A DNA stretch of 64,000 bases from Haemophilus influenzae. Its GTDB lineage: Bacteria; Pseudomonadota; Gammaproteobacteria; Enterobacterales; Pasteurellaceae. The position numbers and the translations under genes were made by a program. How positions within the stretch are numbered: the stretch's first letter is position 1; every line of letters begins with the position of its first letter. Under the pieces are notes generated by a model. That model was not told the DNA's origin and did not search any database. It saw only the letters and a list, made by a program, of their open reading frames with translations. Location of the stretch: positions 620,001 to 684,000 of the forward strand of contig NZ_LN831035.1 in NCBI RefSeq assembly GCF_001457655.1, in the 5' to 3' direction. Below, piece by piece: positions 1 to 9,540 of this stretch.

Positions 1-142
1 GCAATTCATCTTGCTTGTGCCATTTTGGATTAGGCGCATATTGCTCTTTTTCAAAATCAATATGTGTAATGCTCTCGCCGTCAGATAAAATCAAAAGCTG
101 TCCGACGGGGGAAGGGTAATAAGTGTAATAAAGTGCGGTCAT
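1..142 (-). CDS. ogt: Methylated-DNA--protein-cysteine methyltransferase, N-terminal part (cut by window edge)
   Basis: Only the first 47 codons are visible. They begin MTALYYTYYPSPVGQ and continue with LLILSDGESITHI, which matches the N-terminal fold of Ogt/AdaB O6-methylguanine-DNA methyltransferases. These repair alkylated guanine by suicidal transfer to a cysteine. The catalytic PCHR-type motif would lie beyond the window, so activity cannot be judged. The start codon is fused to an uptake signal (ATG ACC GCA CTT). Assignment is from the fragment and its position beside ompP1. Confidence 0.75.
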   Translation of the reverse strand, partial: MTALYYTYYPSPVGQLLILSDGESITHIDFEKEQYAPNPKWHKQDEL

Positions 143-165
143 TTTTCGCCTTGTTTTATAAAAGA

Positions 166-194
166 AAAGCACACTTGGTGTGAAAGTGTGCTTT
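166..194 (-). terminator. Intrinsic terminator of ompP1
   Basis: Perfect 11-bp inverted repeat AAAGCACACTT / AAGTGTGCTTT with a 7-nt loop. It lies just past the ompP1 stop on the minus strand and is followed by T-rich sequence. Confidence 0.75.
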
Positions 195-217
195 ATTATG
201 CTAAATTTTTTAACGGA

Positions 218-1594
218 TTAGAAACTATAATTTAAGTTTAAGCCGTAAAGATTTGCATGTGCTTGAGAAGTATAATTTGCAGTTGTATTAAATGTCAATG
301 CACGTTGTTCACCTATTGTTTTTACTTCTTTAAAGTGAACTTTTTTGCCTTTTAAGTAAGCATAGCCAAGATCAACAGATAAGTTCGGCGTGAATTTATA
401 GGTTGCCCCTAAACTATACCAAGTGCGATCGGTATCTGGAATTGCAGCACTACGCTGATGACGAGATGCCGCTTGATCGTAAGCAATACCTGCACGTAAG
501 GTCAATTTTTCATCAAGATTATAACTTGCCCCTAATGCAACACGAGAGTTATTACTGTATTGTAATTCTTTATCAAACGCTTTTTTACCATTTTCAGAGC
601 TAGCGTATAATCTTGTTAAACGACTCCAATGGGTATATTTATAACTATAATGCACGGCAAGTTTGTCAGTTAATTGATGGAAACCAGAAAGTTCTAAGTA
701 ATCTGGCAATGTAAGGGTTAAATCACCTTTTTTACCTTCTTTGATGACATTTGCTTCTAAACTAGTGGCAGTGCGGTCAGTAAAATCAATGTCCACTTTA
801 GAATGATAGGCTAAACCAATTCGGTTAGCTTCATTAAATTGATACATTACACCTGCATTCCAGCCAAAGCCCCAAGCTGCTCTATCTTGTAATGACACAA
901 CAGATTTGTCTTTAGAGGGCAAATGCTGAGGAAGGTTTTTGTATGGTTCGCCCAGTGTTGCGAGTGCTCCTGTTACTTGGCCATCCTTAACAGTATCCAC
1001 AAGAATACCAGCATTCCGTTCAACTTGGGCTTTAGCATAAACCGCATTTACCCCTAAACCTGCGCTCAAGCCTTCTGTTACTCGATAAGCACCACTTAAA
1101 TTTAAGTTGATAGCAGTCAAGTCAGTTTTTCCACCAAATACACCAGCATCATAACTATCGTCATATTCACTTTTTAGACCGAAATTGACATTCATTCCTG
1201 CGCCCAGCGCGAATTTATCATTCACTGGTGCAACGAAATAAAGATTTGGCACAAAAGCACCAGGAACAACATTACGCGCTGAAGCTGAGCCGTACTTTGT
1301 TGCTGTCATTCCACTAGTTGCTATTATTGTAGCAGAAGAAGTTACATCACCATTCATATTAATTCTAGAATCAATATAAACGCCACCTGTGGAAAACTGT
1401 GCCGTTTTAAATAAACTCATCAAAGCTGGGTTAGTTGCCACGACAGAAGCATTATCTGCAATCGCCGCTTCACCTGCATAGGCACGACCAAGCCCAGAAG
1501 TAGACACTTCCGCCAATTGAAACGCCGCCGCATTTGCACCACCTGCAGCCAACAACATTGCAGTTGCTAATAGAGATTGATTAAATTTTTTCAT
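218..1594 (-). CDS. ompP1: Outer membrane protein P1, FadL-family long-chain fatty acid transporter
   Basis: A 459-residue outer membrane beta-barrel of the FadL/TodX family that takes up hydrophobic substrates such as long-chain fatty acids. The chosen ATG gives a clean signal peptide (MKKFNQSLLATAMLL..., cleavage near residue 22 after ANA). It has an AAGGG ribosome site; a longer reading with 21 extra residues lacks both. The mature N-terminus (AFQLAEVSTSGLGRAYAGEA) with the NPA motif is the FadL hatch signature, and the chain ends in phenylalanine (LNYSF), the usual Bam signal. P1 is a surface antigen in H. influenzae, so loop regions are expected to vary. Confidence 0.93.
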   Translation of the reverse strand: MKKFNQSLLATAMLLAAGGANAAAFQLAEVSTSGLGRAYAGEAAIADNASVVATNPALMSLFKTAQFSTGGVYIDSRINMNGDVTSSATIIATSGMTATKYGSASARNVVPGAFVPNLYFVAPVNDKFALGAGMNVNFGLKSEYDDSYDAGVFGGKTDLTAINLNLSGAYRVTEGLSAGLGVNAVYAKAQVERNAGILVDTVKDGQVTGALATLGEPYKNLPQHLPSKDKSVVSLQDRAAWGFGWNAGVMYQFNEANRIGLAYHSKVDIDFTDRTATSLEANVIKEGKKGDLTLTLPDYLELSGFHQLTDKLAVHYSYKYTHWSRLTRLYASSENGKKAFDKELQYSNNSRVALGASYNLDEKLTLRAGIAYDQAASRHQRSAAIPDTDRTWYSLGATYKFTPNLSVDLGYAYLKGKKVHFKEVKTIGEQRALTFNTTANYTSQAHANLYGLNLNYSF

Positions 1595-1800
1595 TTGGAA
1601 CCCTTTGTTATAAATAAAAATCTGGGCAATTATAAAGCCCGAATCTATTGAGTGCAACTCTATTCCTTATTTTTATTAGAGCTACGACTAGTTAGCAGGA
1701 GCTTTTTGCATTTAATGGATTGTTTTGTTCAATTTTTGTCATTTATGGGGAACAAGAAAAATGATAAAATGCACAAAAACATTCATATAAGGAAAAGAAA

Positions 1801-2088
1801 ATGACCGTAAAATGCAAAGCAGAAGAATCCTTAACTTGTAGCTGTGTTGATGTAGGCACGATTATTGATGGCTCTGACTGTAGCGTAGAAGTACATCAAT
1901 TTTATAGCACAGAAGCTGATGCCAATGCAGCGCTTGAGCGATTAACGAAGAAAGCGCGCGATATAGAAAGCGATCCTTGCGAAATTAAAAGCGAAATCGT
2001 GGCAGTTGAAAACGGCGTTCAATTAAATGCTTCTTTCACTTTTAGTTGCCAAGCAGAAGCGATGATTTTTGAACTGGCGAATCGTTAA
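1801..2088 (+). CDS. YfcZ/YiiS-family (DUF406) small protein
   Basis: A 95-residue cytoplasmic protein of the YfcZ/YiiS (DUF406) family, function unknown. It has a cysteine-rich start (CKAEESLTCSCVDVGTIIDG) and the family-like stretch QFYSTEADANAALERLTKKAR. An AAGGAAAAG ribosome site precedes the ATG. It is a single gene converging on cpdA, from which it is separated by a strong palindromic terminator. The orthologue lies next to fadL in enterobacteria too, so proximity to ompP1 is conserved context, but no role follows from that. Confidence 0.85.
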   Translation: MTVKCKAEESLTCSCVDVGTIIDGSDCSVEVHQFYSTEADANAALERLTKKARDIESDPCEIKSEIVAVENGVQLNASFTFSCQAEAMIFELANR

Positions 2089-2130
2089 AAACAATTAAAA
2101 ATTTGACCGCACTTTTATTGGGTTAGAATA

Positions 2131-2180
2131 GTGGACGTTTTAAAAATGCTTACTATGAAAGTGATTTTTAAAACGTCCAC
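2131..2180. terminator. Long perfect hairpin between convergent genes (bidirectional terminator)
   Basis: Arms of 16 bp (2131-2146 GTGGACGTTTTAAAAA and its exact complement at 2165-2180) around an 18-nt loop. A-runs and T-runs flank the arms, so it can stop transcripts from both yfcZ-like and cpdA genes. An uptake signal sits just upstream at about 2107. Confidence 0.7.
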
Positions 2181-2185
2181 AAAAT

Positions 2186-3010
2186 TTAATATCCATCTTC
2201 TTGCATATTCGGCAAAAATTCCGCTTGCTGAATACGTTTCACTTGGGTACGAATTGAACCATCTGAATGTAGCTCAATTTCACGCCAACCAGGCTGTAAG
2301 GTATCAAGAGAAAAATACTGGCAATCAGGTTTAAATTGAATACAAGTCGCTGGTGTTGCCATCACTTGATAACCATTCCATTCACTATTTACTTCTTGAT
2401 GAATATGCCCATATAAAATAGCTTTCACATTACTAAAAGGCGCAAGCACTTCTGCCAATTCGTGAGAATTACGAAGGTTATGTTGATCAAGCCACGCGGA
2501 ATTAGTTGGTAATAAATGGTGATGTAATACAATCAAGGTATAGCGTTCAGGATTTTTTTCTAAGGTTTCTTTTAATAAATCGAGTTGATGCTGGCTTAGT
2601 TGTCCGTGCGGTACACCGTAAACTTGGCTATCTAACAATAAGGCTTGCCAATGCTCGCCCAATAGAAGATGTTTTGCCACGTTCATTGGTGGCTGATTTA
2701 AAAATTCTGCCATTTTAGGCTGAAAATCGTGATTTCCCGGAATCCAAAATACAGGTTTATTGAAAGGTTTCATCATTTCTACAAAACGAATGTAACCTTC
2801 ATCGCTACTATCCTGCACAAGATCGCCTGTAACAAGAATTACATCAAATTGGTTATTTTCTTGCTGAATTTCCTTTAATACTTGAGCAAAACTTGCTTGT
2901 GTATTTACCCCCAATAATTCCGCACTTTCATCTTTAAATAAATGGGGATCCGTAATTTGTAATAATTTAATAACAGGCTTTTCCGCCTGATAAACAAACG
3001 TATTTTTCAT
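2186..3010 (-). CDS. cpdA: 3',5'-cyclic AMP phosphodiesterase
   Basis: A 274-residue calcineurin-like metallophosphoesterase (CpdA/Icc) that hydrolyses cAMP and so tunes CRP-dependent regulation, including competence in Haemophilus. The five metal-binding blocks are in order: DPHLF near residue 21, GDLVQDSS near 62, GNHDF near 93, LHHHLLP near 162, and GHIHQ near 201. The length equals the usual family length. It follows nudF with a 9-nt gap, so the two are probably co-transcribed, as icc and nudF are in E. coli. Confidence 0.93.
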   Translation of the reverse strand: MKNTFVYQAEKPVIKLLQITDPHLFKDESAELLGVNTQASFAQVLKEIQQENNQFDVILVTGDLVQDSSDEGYIRFVEMMKPFNKPVFWIPGNHDFQPKMAEFLNQPPMNVAKHLLLGEHWQALLLDSQVYGVPHGQLSQHQLDLLKETLEKNPERYTLIVLHHHLLPTNSAWLDQHNLRNSHELAEVLAPFSNVKAILYGHIHQEVNSEWNGYQVMATPATCIQFKPDCQYFSLDTLQPGWREIELHSDGSIRTQVKRIQQAEFLPNMQEDGY

Positions 3011-3019
3011 TAATGCCCC

Positions 3020-3652
3020 CTAACTACATTTCCAACTTTGTTGTAACTGAGCATAATTTAATTGAAGCCACTGCAATCCAATCACTGCAATGCCATTATC
3101 AATTTTCCCCTCGCACATCCATTGATACGCCTGTTCACGTTTTACTACCTGTACTCGAATATCTTCATTTTCTTCAGCCAAACCGTGAATACCTTTTGCT
3201 TGTGAGCTATCCACTTCACCTGCAAATAAATGAATTCGCTCCACTATGCCACCTGGGCTATCCCACACACTTAAACAATGCGTTAAATTTTTGACTTGAA
3301 TTCCCGCTTCTTCTTCACTCTCACGCAAAGCAACTTCTTCTGGCTTTTCGCCTTTTTCTACCATACCCGCAATTAGTTCGAGTAACCAAGGCGAACGATT
3401 AGATTCGGGATGATAAGCCGCGCCAATACGAACTTGTTCAACTAAAATCACAGAATCTTCTTTTGGATCATAAGCGATAACTGCTGAGGCGGCACCTTTA
3501 ATCAGTAATTCTCGGGTTACGATGCCACTTTGCCCTCCAGCAAAAAGTTTATGTTTAAATTGGATTTGTTTAAGCGTGAAAAAACCTTCATACAAAGTTT
3601 GTTCGCCCAATATTTCTATATCTTGTTGGCTAAAATGTTGAATTTCTGACAT
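3020..3652 (-). CDS. nudF: ADP-ribose pyrophosphatase (Nudix hydrolase)
   Basis: A 210-residue Nudix hydrolase that cleaves ADP-ribose to AMP and ribose-5-phosphate. The complete Nudix box GX5EX7REXXEEXGX is present at residues 96-118 (GMVEKGEKPEEVALR then ESEEEAGI). The N-terminal dimer domain is typical of the NudF subfamily. It is the first gene of a nudF-cpdA pair on the minus strand. Confidence 0.93.
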   Translation of the reverse strand: MSEIQHFSQQDIEILGEQTLYEGFFTLKQIQFKHKLFAGGQSGIVTRELLIKGAASAVIAYDPKEDSVILVEQVRIGAAYHPESNRSPWLLELIAGMVEKGEKPEEVALRESEEEAGIQVKNLTHCLSVWDSPGGIVERIHLFAGEVDSSQAKGIHGLAEENEDIRVQVVKREQAYQWMCEGKIDNGIAVIGLQWLQLNYAQLQQSWKCS

Positions 3653-3760
3653 CTGTTTTCTCCAAAACTGAACGCAAAATCATACGCTTAAAAGACTACA
3701 AAAAAAATAGAAGGTTTCCACTTTTTGTTGAAAGTTTGAAGTGAGTCACAAAATAAAATA

Positions 3761-3786
3761 CCGTGATAATTTATCAATAATCACGG
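3761..3786 (-). terminator. Intrinsic terminator of xseA
   Basis: CCGTGAT / ATCACGG stem with a 12-nt AT-rich loop followed on the minus strand by TATTTTATTTT. It lies about 60 nt after the xseA stop. Confidence 0.65.
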
Positions 3787-3846
3787 CATTCTTTTTTCAG
3801 AAGTATGTAAGATAATGTTTTACTCCGTTTTTACAAAACAGATATT

Positions 3847-5166
3847 CTACAAAACCTTACTCACAATTTTTCCATCAGCCACTTGGGTTGTAATGAAGTC
3901 CCCTTGATTGACATCTTTCACACTAACAATGGCTTTACCTTGCGAGTTTTCCGCAATGGAATAACCTCTTGCCAAGACTTTCAACGGGCTTAAACCATCT
4001 AATTTTCCGCATAACGTTGCCAGTTTATTTTGACGCTCCGTCACTTGGCGATTTACGCAAAAATTTAACCGCACTTGCAACTGCTCTAAGCGTTGTTGAT
4101 GACGTTGCACTTGATATGGCAATGGATTTTGTTTTAAACGAGAAGAAAGTGCGGTCAATTTTTGTTGTGTATTTTCAAACTGACGTAACATAGCAAGTTG
4201 CAAGCGATGCGTAAGCTGTGCATTTTTTGCTTGTTGAACGCGTAACTGATTCTGTGGATGTTGATTTTGCAATCGTAAAATTAGCTGTTTCAAACGCTGG
4301 CTTTTTCGCGTAAATAAACGATCAAATGCCATATCTAAACGTTGCTGTTGATGGCGAAGTTGTTGCAATAATTCATCTTGATTACGACTAACTAATTCAG
4401 CCGCAGCAGAAGGGGTCGGCGCACGAAGATCTGCCACAAAATCGGCAATCGTCACATCTGTTTCGTGTCCCACCGCACTGATAATAGGTAAGGTTGAACG
4501 AAAAATTGCTCGCGCCACTTCTTCTTCATTAAAACACCAAAGATCTTCTAAAGAACCGCCACCACGCCCAACAATTAATACATCCACTTCTTGTCGCACA
4601 TTAGCAAGTTCAATCATTTGCACAATTTCTGCGGTCGCCTCTTTGCCTTGAACCGCAGTGGGATAAATAACAACTTTTAAACTTGGATCACGGCGTGCCA
4701 AGATATGCAAAATATCTTGCAATGCTGCACCTGTAGAAGAAGTAATAATCCCAACTGCTTTACTAAAGTGCGGTAGATTTTTCTTGAGATTTTGAGCAAA
4801 CAATCCCTCCGTAGCCAGCTTCATTTTTAACGCTTCAAATTGCTGTTGCAACAAACCCTCGCCAGCTGGGTGCATAGAATCAATAATAAGTTGATAATCG
4901 CCACGAGGCTCATATAAACTCACATTGGCACGCACAAGCACTTGCATTCCATTTTGTGGACGAAAAGCTACACGCAAATTTTTCATACGAAACATTGCAC
5001 AACGCACCTGTGCATTTTCATCTTTCAGCGTTAAATACCAATGTCCAGACACGGGTTGGGTAAAATTGGAAATTTCCCCCGTTAGCCAAATTTGGGAAAA
5101 ATTACCCTCCAACATCTGACGTGCGGCAGAATTTAGTTGAGAGACGGAATAAATATTGTCTGACAT
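3847..5166 (-). CDS. xseA: Exodeoxyribonuclease VII large subunit
   Basis: A 439-residue XseA, the catalytic subunit of exonuclease VII, which degrades single-stranded DNA. The N-terminal OB fold ([30 protein letters not shown]) is followed by the catalytic core with [25 protein letters not shown] and [21 protein letters not shown] long glutamine-rich coiled coil then binds the small subunit. I chose the ATG two nucleotides after the roxA stop over an upstream TTG. The coupling indicates an operon rnfH-roxA-xseA. Two uptake signals lie inside the coding sequence. Confidence 0.94.
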   Translation of the reverse strand: MSDNIYSVSQLNSAARQMLEGNFSQIWLTGEISNFTQPVSGHWYLTLKDENAQVRCAMFRMKNLRVAFRPQNGMQVLVRANVSLYEPRGDYQLIIDSMHPAGEGLLQQQFEALKMKLATEGLFAQNLKKNLPHFSKAVGIITSSTGAALQDILHILARRDPSLKVVIYPTAVQGKEATAEIVQMIELANVRQEVDVLIVGRGGGSLEDLWCFNEEEVARAIFRSTLPIISAVGHETDVTIADFVADLRAPTPSAAAELVSRNQDELLQQLRHQQQRLDMAFDRLFTRKSQRLKQLILRLQNQHPQNQLRVQQAKNAQLTHRLQLAMLRQFENTQQKLTALSSRLKQNPLPYQVQRHQQRLEQLQVRLNFCVNRQVTERQNKLATLCGKLDGLSPLKVLARGYSIAENSQGKAIVSVKDVNQGDFITTQVADGKIVSKVL

Positions 5167-5167
5167 A

Positions 5168-6382
5168 TTATTCAATTAACGCCCACCCATCATCAACCCA
5201 GTTACAAATGGAATCCAACAACAAATCCATTGAAGTTTCGGGATCTTCGGTTTCATTCACTAAATTAGATAAAAACGCCCAATCCAAACTTTCGCCGTCA
5301 GACAAGCGTTTTAATACTTCGCTCTCAATTATATTAAGTTCATCTAACCATTCGCCGTTCGCATAAATTCGCAACGGATTTTCGGTGTAAAGCAATTTAC
5401 AATTGTTGTCTTGAGAAAGGAATGCGCCATCTTCTTCTAAAATTGACCGCACTTCATCGGGATCGCACATTTCATCAGAAACCAATAACTCATAACGACG
5501 AGAACTTACCGCACTTGCTACGGCTTGTTTAAATAACGTATCAAAAGCTTCTGAATGAGCCAATTTATCTAATAAAAGCTGTTTCATCGCTTGAATATTT
5601 TCATCTGCAAGTTTACCTGTAGCTTGTACAGACTGGCTTAAACGTAGTGGCAAATCAAACTCGCTTAAATTCAAATCAGGATCTTGATGACAAAAACCTT
5701 TGCTTATGCCATCAATCAAATTGCTTAAATTTGGATAACGCAAGCCAAAAGAAAAGGTTAAACAATCATCTTCAGCTACGCCATAATGTGCTATACGCGC
5801 TGGAATATACAAAATATCCCCTGGATTCATCACTTCATCAATGACTAATTCGCCCATATCATCAAAAATTCGGATCGATTGATTGGGTTTAAATTCAGTG
5901 CTTGCATCACACCATTTACCCACTTGCCAACGACGATGACCATAGCCTTGCACTAAAAATACATCATATTCATCATAATGCTTACCGACAGAACCACCTT
6001 TCGGCGCATAAGACACCATAATATCGTCACGTTGCCATTGAGGAATAAAGCCAAATTTATTCCAAAGTTGTCCTAATTCAGGCGACCATTGCTCCAAATT
6101 TTGAACTAACACCGACCATTTTTCTGGCAATTGTTGGAAATCCTTTTCGCTCAAAGGGCTAAAAAAAACTTTCCAATCATCATCAGAAAATGTCTTCACT
6201 AAACGAGCTGTCACATCTTCATTTTGCGCGAGCTCAATAATATCTTGTGGCTCAAACTGCCCAACGATTTCAGGCAAACCGTTCCGAATCACAAGTGGCT
6301 TTTTCTGCCAATAATCACGTAGAAAAATTTCTGGCGTGATATGTTCAGGTAAACAAAAATCAACAGATGAAAGTGCGGTCAT
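5168..6382 (-). CDS. roxA: Ribosomal oxygenase (JmjC/cupin 2-oxoglutarate and Fe(II) dioxygenase, YcfD/RoxA)
   Basis: A 404-residue member of the YcfD/RoxA family, Fe(II)/2-oxoglutarate dioxygenases that hydroxylate an arginine of ribosomal protein uL16. The JmjC core shows the metal triad: [11 protein letters not shown] gives HxD near residue 135, and the second histidine is in [19 protein letters not shown] and GDILYIP are family signatures. The C-terminal winged-helix region follows. The start ATG is embedded in an uptake signal (ATG ACC GCA CTT). It lies two nucleotides downstream of rnfH and just upstream of xseA. Confidence 0.88.
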   Translation of the reverse strand: MTALSSVDFCLPEHITPEIFLRDYWQKKPLVIRNGLPEIVGQFEPQDIIELAQNEDVTARLVKTFSDDDWKVFFSPLSEKDFQQLPEKWSVLVQNLEQWSPELGQLWNKFGFIPQWQRDDIMVSYAPKGGSVGKHYDEYDVFLVQGYGHRRWQVGKWCDASTEFKPNQSIRIFDDMGELVIDEVMNPGDILYIPARIAHYGVAEDDCLTFSFGLRYPNLSNLIDGISKGFCHQDPDLNLSEFDLPLRLSQSVQATGKLADENIQAMKQLLLDKLAHSEAFDTLFKQAVASAVSSRRYELLVSDEMCDPDEVRSILEEDGAFLSQDNNCKLLYTENPLRIYANGEWLDELNIIESEVLKRLSDGESLDWAFLSNLVNETEDPETSMDLLLDSICNWVDDGWALIE

Positions 6383-6384
6383 TT

Positions 6385-6693
6385 TTAAGCTCCTTTTTCT
6401 TTGTCTTTGGCTGCAGCTTGCTCTGCTGCACGCTTACGGCGAATTTCTTTCGGATCTGCAAGTAATGGACGATAAATTTCAATACGATCGCCCTCTTTTA
6501 ATACATCAGTCAATTTTATTGGACGACTGAAAATCCCAATTTTATTTGTGCTCAAATCAATCTCTGGAAATTGGCTTAAAATCCCTGATTGCGTAATCGC
6601 CGTTTGCACGGTAATTCCTTCATCAACTTGAAAAGATTTCAAATAATAACGTTCGGGAAAAGCATAAGCGATTTCAATGTTAATCTGATTCAT
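6385..6693 (-). CDS. rnfH: RnfH-family (UPF0125) ubiquitin-fold protein
   Basis: A 102-residue small protein of the RnfH/YfjF family with a beta-grasp fold. Characteristic stretches are IEIAYAFPERYYLKSFQVDEG, IGIFSRPIKLTDVLKEGDRIEIYRPLLADPKE and a basic, lysine- and alanine-rich tail. Function is not established; in enterobacteria the gene lies with the ratA toxin gene, which is not present here. It is the first gene of the leftward operon and is divergent from pth. Confidence 0.9.
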   Translation of the reverse strand: MNQINIEIAYAFPERYYLKSFQVDEGITVQTAITQSGILSQFPEIDLSTNKIGIFSRPIKLTDVLKEGDRIEIYRPLLADPKEIRRKRAAEQAAAKDKEKGA

Positions 6694-6799
6694 TTTTATT
6701 TCTTTGTTAAAAAATTTTAGCCATTATAACGGAAAAGTGCGGTGACTTTTAATGATAAATCACGAGCAATAAATTACCTCTTTGTTTCCGCCTTATAGA

Positions 6800-6828
6800 T
6801 TGAGAATTTAAGGCTTTTTCGCTACAAT
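6800..6828 (+). promoter_or_regulatory. Sigma-70-type promoter of pth
   Basis: TTGAGA (6800-6805), a 17-nt spacer and TACAAT (6823-6828), a near-consensus match upstream of pth in the divergent rnfH/pth region. Confidence 0.6.
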
Positions 6829-6839
6829 ACGCCACTATT

Positions 6840-6871
6840 TTTTACATCATCAAATTTTTACATCATCAAAT
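6840..6871 (+). repeat. Tandem 16-bp duplication in the pth leader
   Basis: Two back-to-back identical copies of TTTTACATCATCAAAT occupy the 5' leader between the pth promoter and the start codon. No ribosome site other than weak A-rich sequence is seen before the ATG, so the duplicated unit may affect translation. Confidence 0.7.
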
Positions 6872-6875
6872 AAAA

Positions 6876-7460
6876 ATGTCAGAAATAAAACTTATTGTTG
6901 GTTTAGGCAACCCAGGCGAAAAATATGCCGATACACGCCATAATGCAGGCGAATGGCTTATTGAACGCTTGGCACGTCGTTTTAATGTTTCGTTAAATCC
7001 TGAAAATAAATTCTTCGGAAAAACTGCCCGCACTTTATTGAATGGAAAAGAAGTACGCCTTTTAGTGCCAACAACTTTTATGAATTTAAGCGGTAAAGCA
7101 GTTGGCGCATTGGCAAGTTTTTATCGTATTAAACCTGAAGAAATTTTAGTGATTCATGATGAATTAGATTTACCACCAGGCACTGCGAAACTCAAACAAG
7201 GCGGTGGACATGGTGGGCATAACGGCTTAAAAGATATTGTGGCTCAATTAGGCAATAACAATAATTTCTACCGTTTACGTATTGGCATTGGGCATCCTGG
7301 TCATCGTGATTTAGTGGCAGGTTATGTTTTAAATAAACCATCTCCAGCAGATCGCGATGCACTTGAAAAAGTGTTAGATGAGGCAACTGATTGTGTAGAA
7401 ATAATTTTCAAAGATGGAATGATCAAAGCGACCAATCGTTTAAACAGTTTTAAAATTTAA
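6876..7460 (+). CDS. pth: Peptidyl-tRNA hydrolase
   Basis: A 194-residue Pth that recycles peptidyl-tRNA released from stalled ribosomes. It has the N-terminal [17 protein letters not shown] signature with the catalytic histidine (H22), the conserved [18 protein letters not shown] with the catalytic aspartate, and [13 protein letters not shown]. The length is normal for the family. ychF follows 47 nt later, the same pth-ychF order as in many gammaproteobacteria. Confidence 0.96.
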   Translation: MSEIKLIVGLGNPGEKYADTRHNAGEWLIERLARRFNVSLNPENKFFGKTARTLLNGKEVRLLVPTTFMNLSGKAVGALASFYRIKPEEILVIHDELDLPPGTAKLKQGGGHGGHNGLKDIVAQLGNNNNFYRLRIGIGHPGHRDLVAGYVLNKPSPADRDALEKVLDEATDCVEIIFKDGMIKATNRLNSFKI

Positions 7461-7507
7461 AAGTGCGGTTAGTTTTACAACCGTTTTACTCAAAATAAGG
7501 AAAAATT

Positions 7508-8599
7508 ATGGGATTCAAATGTGGTATTGTGGGATTGCCAAATGTGGGCAAATCTACTCTTTTTAACGCACTCACTAAAGCTGGCATTGAAGCCGCAAAC
7601 TATCCATTCTGTACTATCGAACCAAATACGGGTGTCGTGCCAATGCCAGATCCACGTTTAGACGCATTGGCAGAAATCGTTAAGCCTGAACGCATATTAC
7701 CTACTACGATGGAATTCGTGGACATCGCAGGCTTAGTTGCGGGAGCAAGTAAAGGCGAGGGCTTGGGTAATAAATTCCTCGCTAATATTCGTGAAACCGA
7801 TGCGATAGGTCACGTAGTGCGTTGTTTTGAAAACGATGACATTGTACACGTTGCAGGGAAAATTGATCCGCTTGATGATATTGAAACTATCAACACTGAA
7901 TTAGCTTTAGCAGACTTAGACAGCTGTGAACGAGCAATCCAACGTTTACAAAAACGTGCAAAAGGTGGCGATAAAGAAGCTAAATTTGAACTTTCCGTTA
8001 TGGAAAAAATCCTTCCTGTGCTTGAAAATGCTGGAATGATTCGTTCTGTTGGGTTAGATAAAGAAGAATTGCAAGCAATCAAGAGTTACAACTTCTTAAC
8101 GTTAAAACCAACAATGTATATCGCAAACGTAAATGAAGATGGTTTTGAAAATAATCCATACTTAGATTGCGTTCGTGAAATTGCTGAAAAAGAAGGGGCA
8201 GTGGTCGTTCCAGTATGTGCTGCGATTGAATCTGAAATTGCAGAACTTGACGATGAAGAAAAAGTCGAGTTTTTACAAGATTTAGGCATTGAAGAACCAG
8301 GATTGAACCGAGTAATTCGTGCTGGTTATGCACTTTTAAATCTTCAAACTTATTTCACTGCTGGCGTAAAAGAAGTACGAGCTTGGACAGTTTCAGTCGG
8401 TGCAACCGCACCAAAAGCAGCAGCTGTAATCCACACCGACTTTGAAAAAGGCTTTATCCGAGCAGAAGTTATCGCTTACCAAGACTTTATCCAATTCAAC
8501 GGTGAAAACGGTGCAAAAGAAGCGGGTAAATGGCGTTTAGAAGGCAAAGATTACATCGTACAAGATGGCGATGTAATGCACTTTCGATTCAACGTGTAA
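7508..8599 (+). CDS. ychF: Redox-regulated ATPase YchF (Obg-like)
   Basis: A 363-residue YchF/OLA1-family P-loop nucleotidase that binds ribosomes and prefers ATP. G1 is [11 protein letters not shown] (residues 9-19), G3 is DIAGLV, the variant G4 is NVNE, and a coiled-coil arm spans roughly residues 130-200. The TGS domain forms the C-terminus, with [17 protein letters not shown] near residue 280 and FIRAEVIAY near residue 320. An AAGGAAAA ribosome site precedes the ATG. Confidence 0.96.
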   Translation: MGFKCGIVGLPNVGKSTLFNALTKAGIEAANYPFCTIEPNTGVVPMPDPRLDALAEIVKPERILPTTMEFVDIAGLVAGASKGEGLGNKFLANIRETDAIGHVVRCFENDDIVHVAGKIDPLDDIETINTELALADLDSCERAIQRLQKRAKGGDKEAKFELSVMEKILPVLENAGMIRSVGLDKEELQAIKSYNFLTLKPTMYIANVNEDGFENNPYLDCVREIAEKEGAVVVPVCAAIESEIAELDDEEKVEFLQDLGIEEPGLNRVIRAGYALLNLQTYFTAGVKEVRAWTVSVGATAPKAAAVIHTDFEKGFIRAEVIAYQDFIQFNGENGAKEAGKWRLEGKDYIVQDGDVMHFRFNV

Positions 8600-8615
8600 A
8601 AACACATAAAAAAAT

Positions 8616-8650
8616 AACCGCACTTTTGACGCAGAAATAAAGGTGCGGTT
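8616..8650 (+). terminator. Terminator built from an imperfect uptake-signal dyad
   Basis: AACCGCAC (8616-8623) pairs with GTGCGGTT (8643-8650) and is followed by TATATTTTTATT. It lies just after ychF. Inverted uptake signals acting as terminators are typical of H. influenzae. Confidence 0.6.
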
Positions 8651-8673
8651 TATATTTTTATTAAAGGAATATT

Positions 8674-9540
8674 ATGTCATCTATTAAATATCGTCCAGAA
8701 ATTGATGGACTACGCGCAATTGCTGTTATTTCAGTCATTATTTATCATCTTAATGAAAACTGGTTATCTGGTGGTTTTCTTGGGGTGGATATTTTCTTTG
8801 TTATTTCTGGTTTTCTGATTACGGGTATTATTATCACAGAAATTCAACAGAATTCTTTTTCGCTTAAACAATTTTATACTCGACGTATTAAACGAATTTA
8901 TCCTGCTTTTATTACAGTGATGGCATTAGTGTCTTTCATTGCGTCTGTTATTTTTATTTATAATGATTTCAATAAATTAAGAAAAACCATTGAATTAGCT
9001 ATTGCATTCCTATCTAATTTCTATCTAGGATTAACACAAGGTTATTTTGATTTAAGTGCAAATGAAAACCCTGTATTACATATTTGGTCATTAGCCGTAG
9101 AAGAACAATACTATCTTATTTTTCCACTTATCCTCATTTTAGCTTATAAAAAATTTAGAGAAATTAAAGTATTGTTTATTATAACGCTAATTTTGTTTTT
9201 TATTTTACTTGCGACATCTTTTGTTTCAGCTAACTTTTACAAAGAAGTATTGCATCAGCCTAATATTTATTATCTCTCTAACCTAAGATTTCCCGAATTA
9301 CTTGTAGGATCTTTGTTGGCAATTTATCATAATCTTTCAAACAAGGTTCAATTGAGTAAGCAAGTAAATAATATTCTGGCTATCTTAAGTACATTACTAT
9401 TATTTTCCTGCTTATTTTTAATGAATAATGATATTGCATATATTCCAGGTATTACTTTAATTCTCCCTTGTATTTTTACAGCATTAATTACACATCACAA
9501 AATAACATCGTTAAATTATGTTTATCTAATAAAGCAATAG
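8674..9540 (+). CDS. Membrane O-acyltransferase, N-terminal part of a frameshift-split gene (OafA-like)
   Basis: A 288-residue product carrying the acyltransferase-3 domain: the N-terminal [20 protein letters not shown] signature, [17 protein letters not shown], and [16 protein letters not shown], with about eight membrane helices. These integral inner-membrane enzymes move acetyl groups onto cell-surface sugars such as lipooligosaccharide. Reading stops at 9540, but the downstream frame continues the same domain, so this looks like one protein of about 620 residues split by a one-base shift. It could be an inactive allele or a sequencing error; programmed shifting is less likely since no slippery heptamer is evident. 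Confidence 0.8.
   Translation: MSSIKYRPEIDGLRAIAVISVIIYHLNENWLSGGFLGVDIFFVISGFLITGIIITEIQQNSFSLKQFYTRRIKRIYPAFITVMALVSFIASVIFIYNDFNKLRKTIELAIAFLSNFYLGLTQGYFDLSANENPVLHIWSLAVEEQYYLIFPLILILAYKKFREIKVLFIITLILFFILLATSFVSANFYKEVLHQPNIYYLSNLRFPELLVGSLLAIYHNLSNKVQLSKQVNNILAILSTLLLFSCLFLMNNDIAYIPGITLILPCIFTALITHHKITSLNYVYLIKQ

Noticed and set aside
2131-2180. Insertion sequence end or miniature element
   Set aside because: Only a single hairpin with no target duplication, between convergent genes; a terminator explains it.
9500-9540. Programmed frameshift in the acyltransferase
   Set aside because: No X XXY YYZ heptamer or downstream structure was seen near the junction; mutation or sequence error is simpler.
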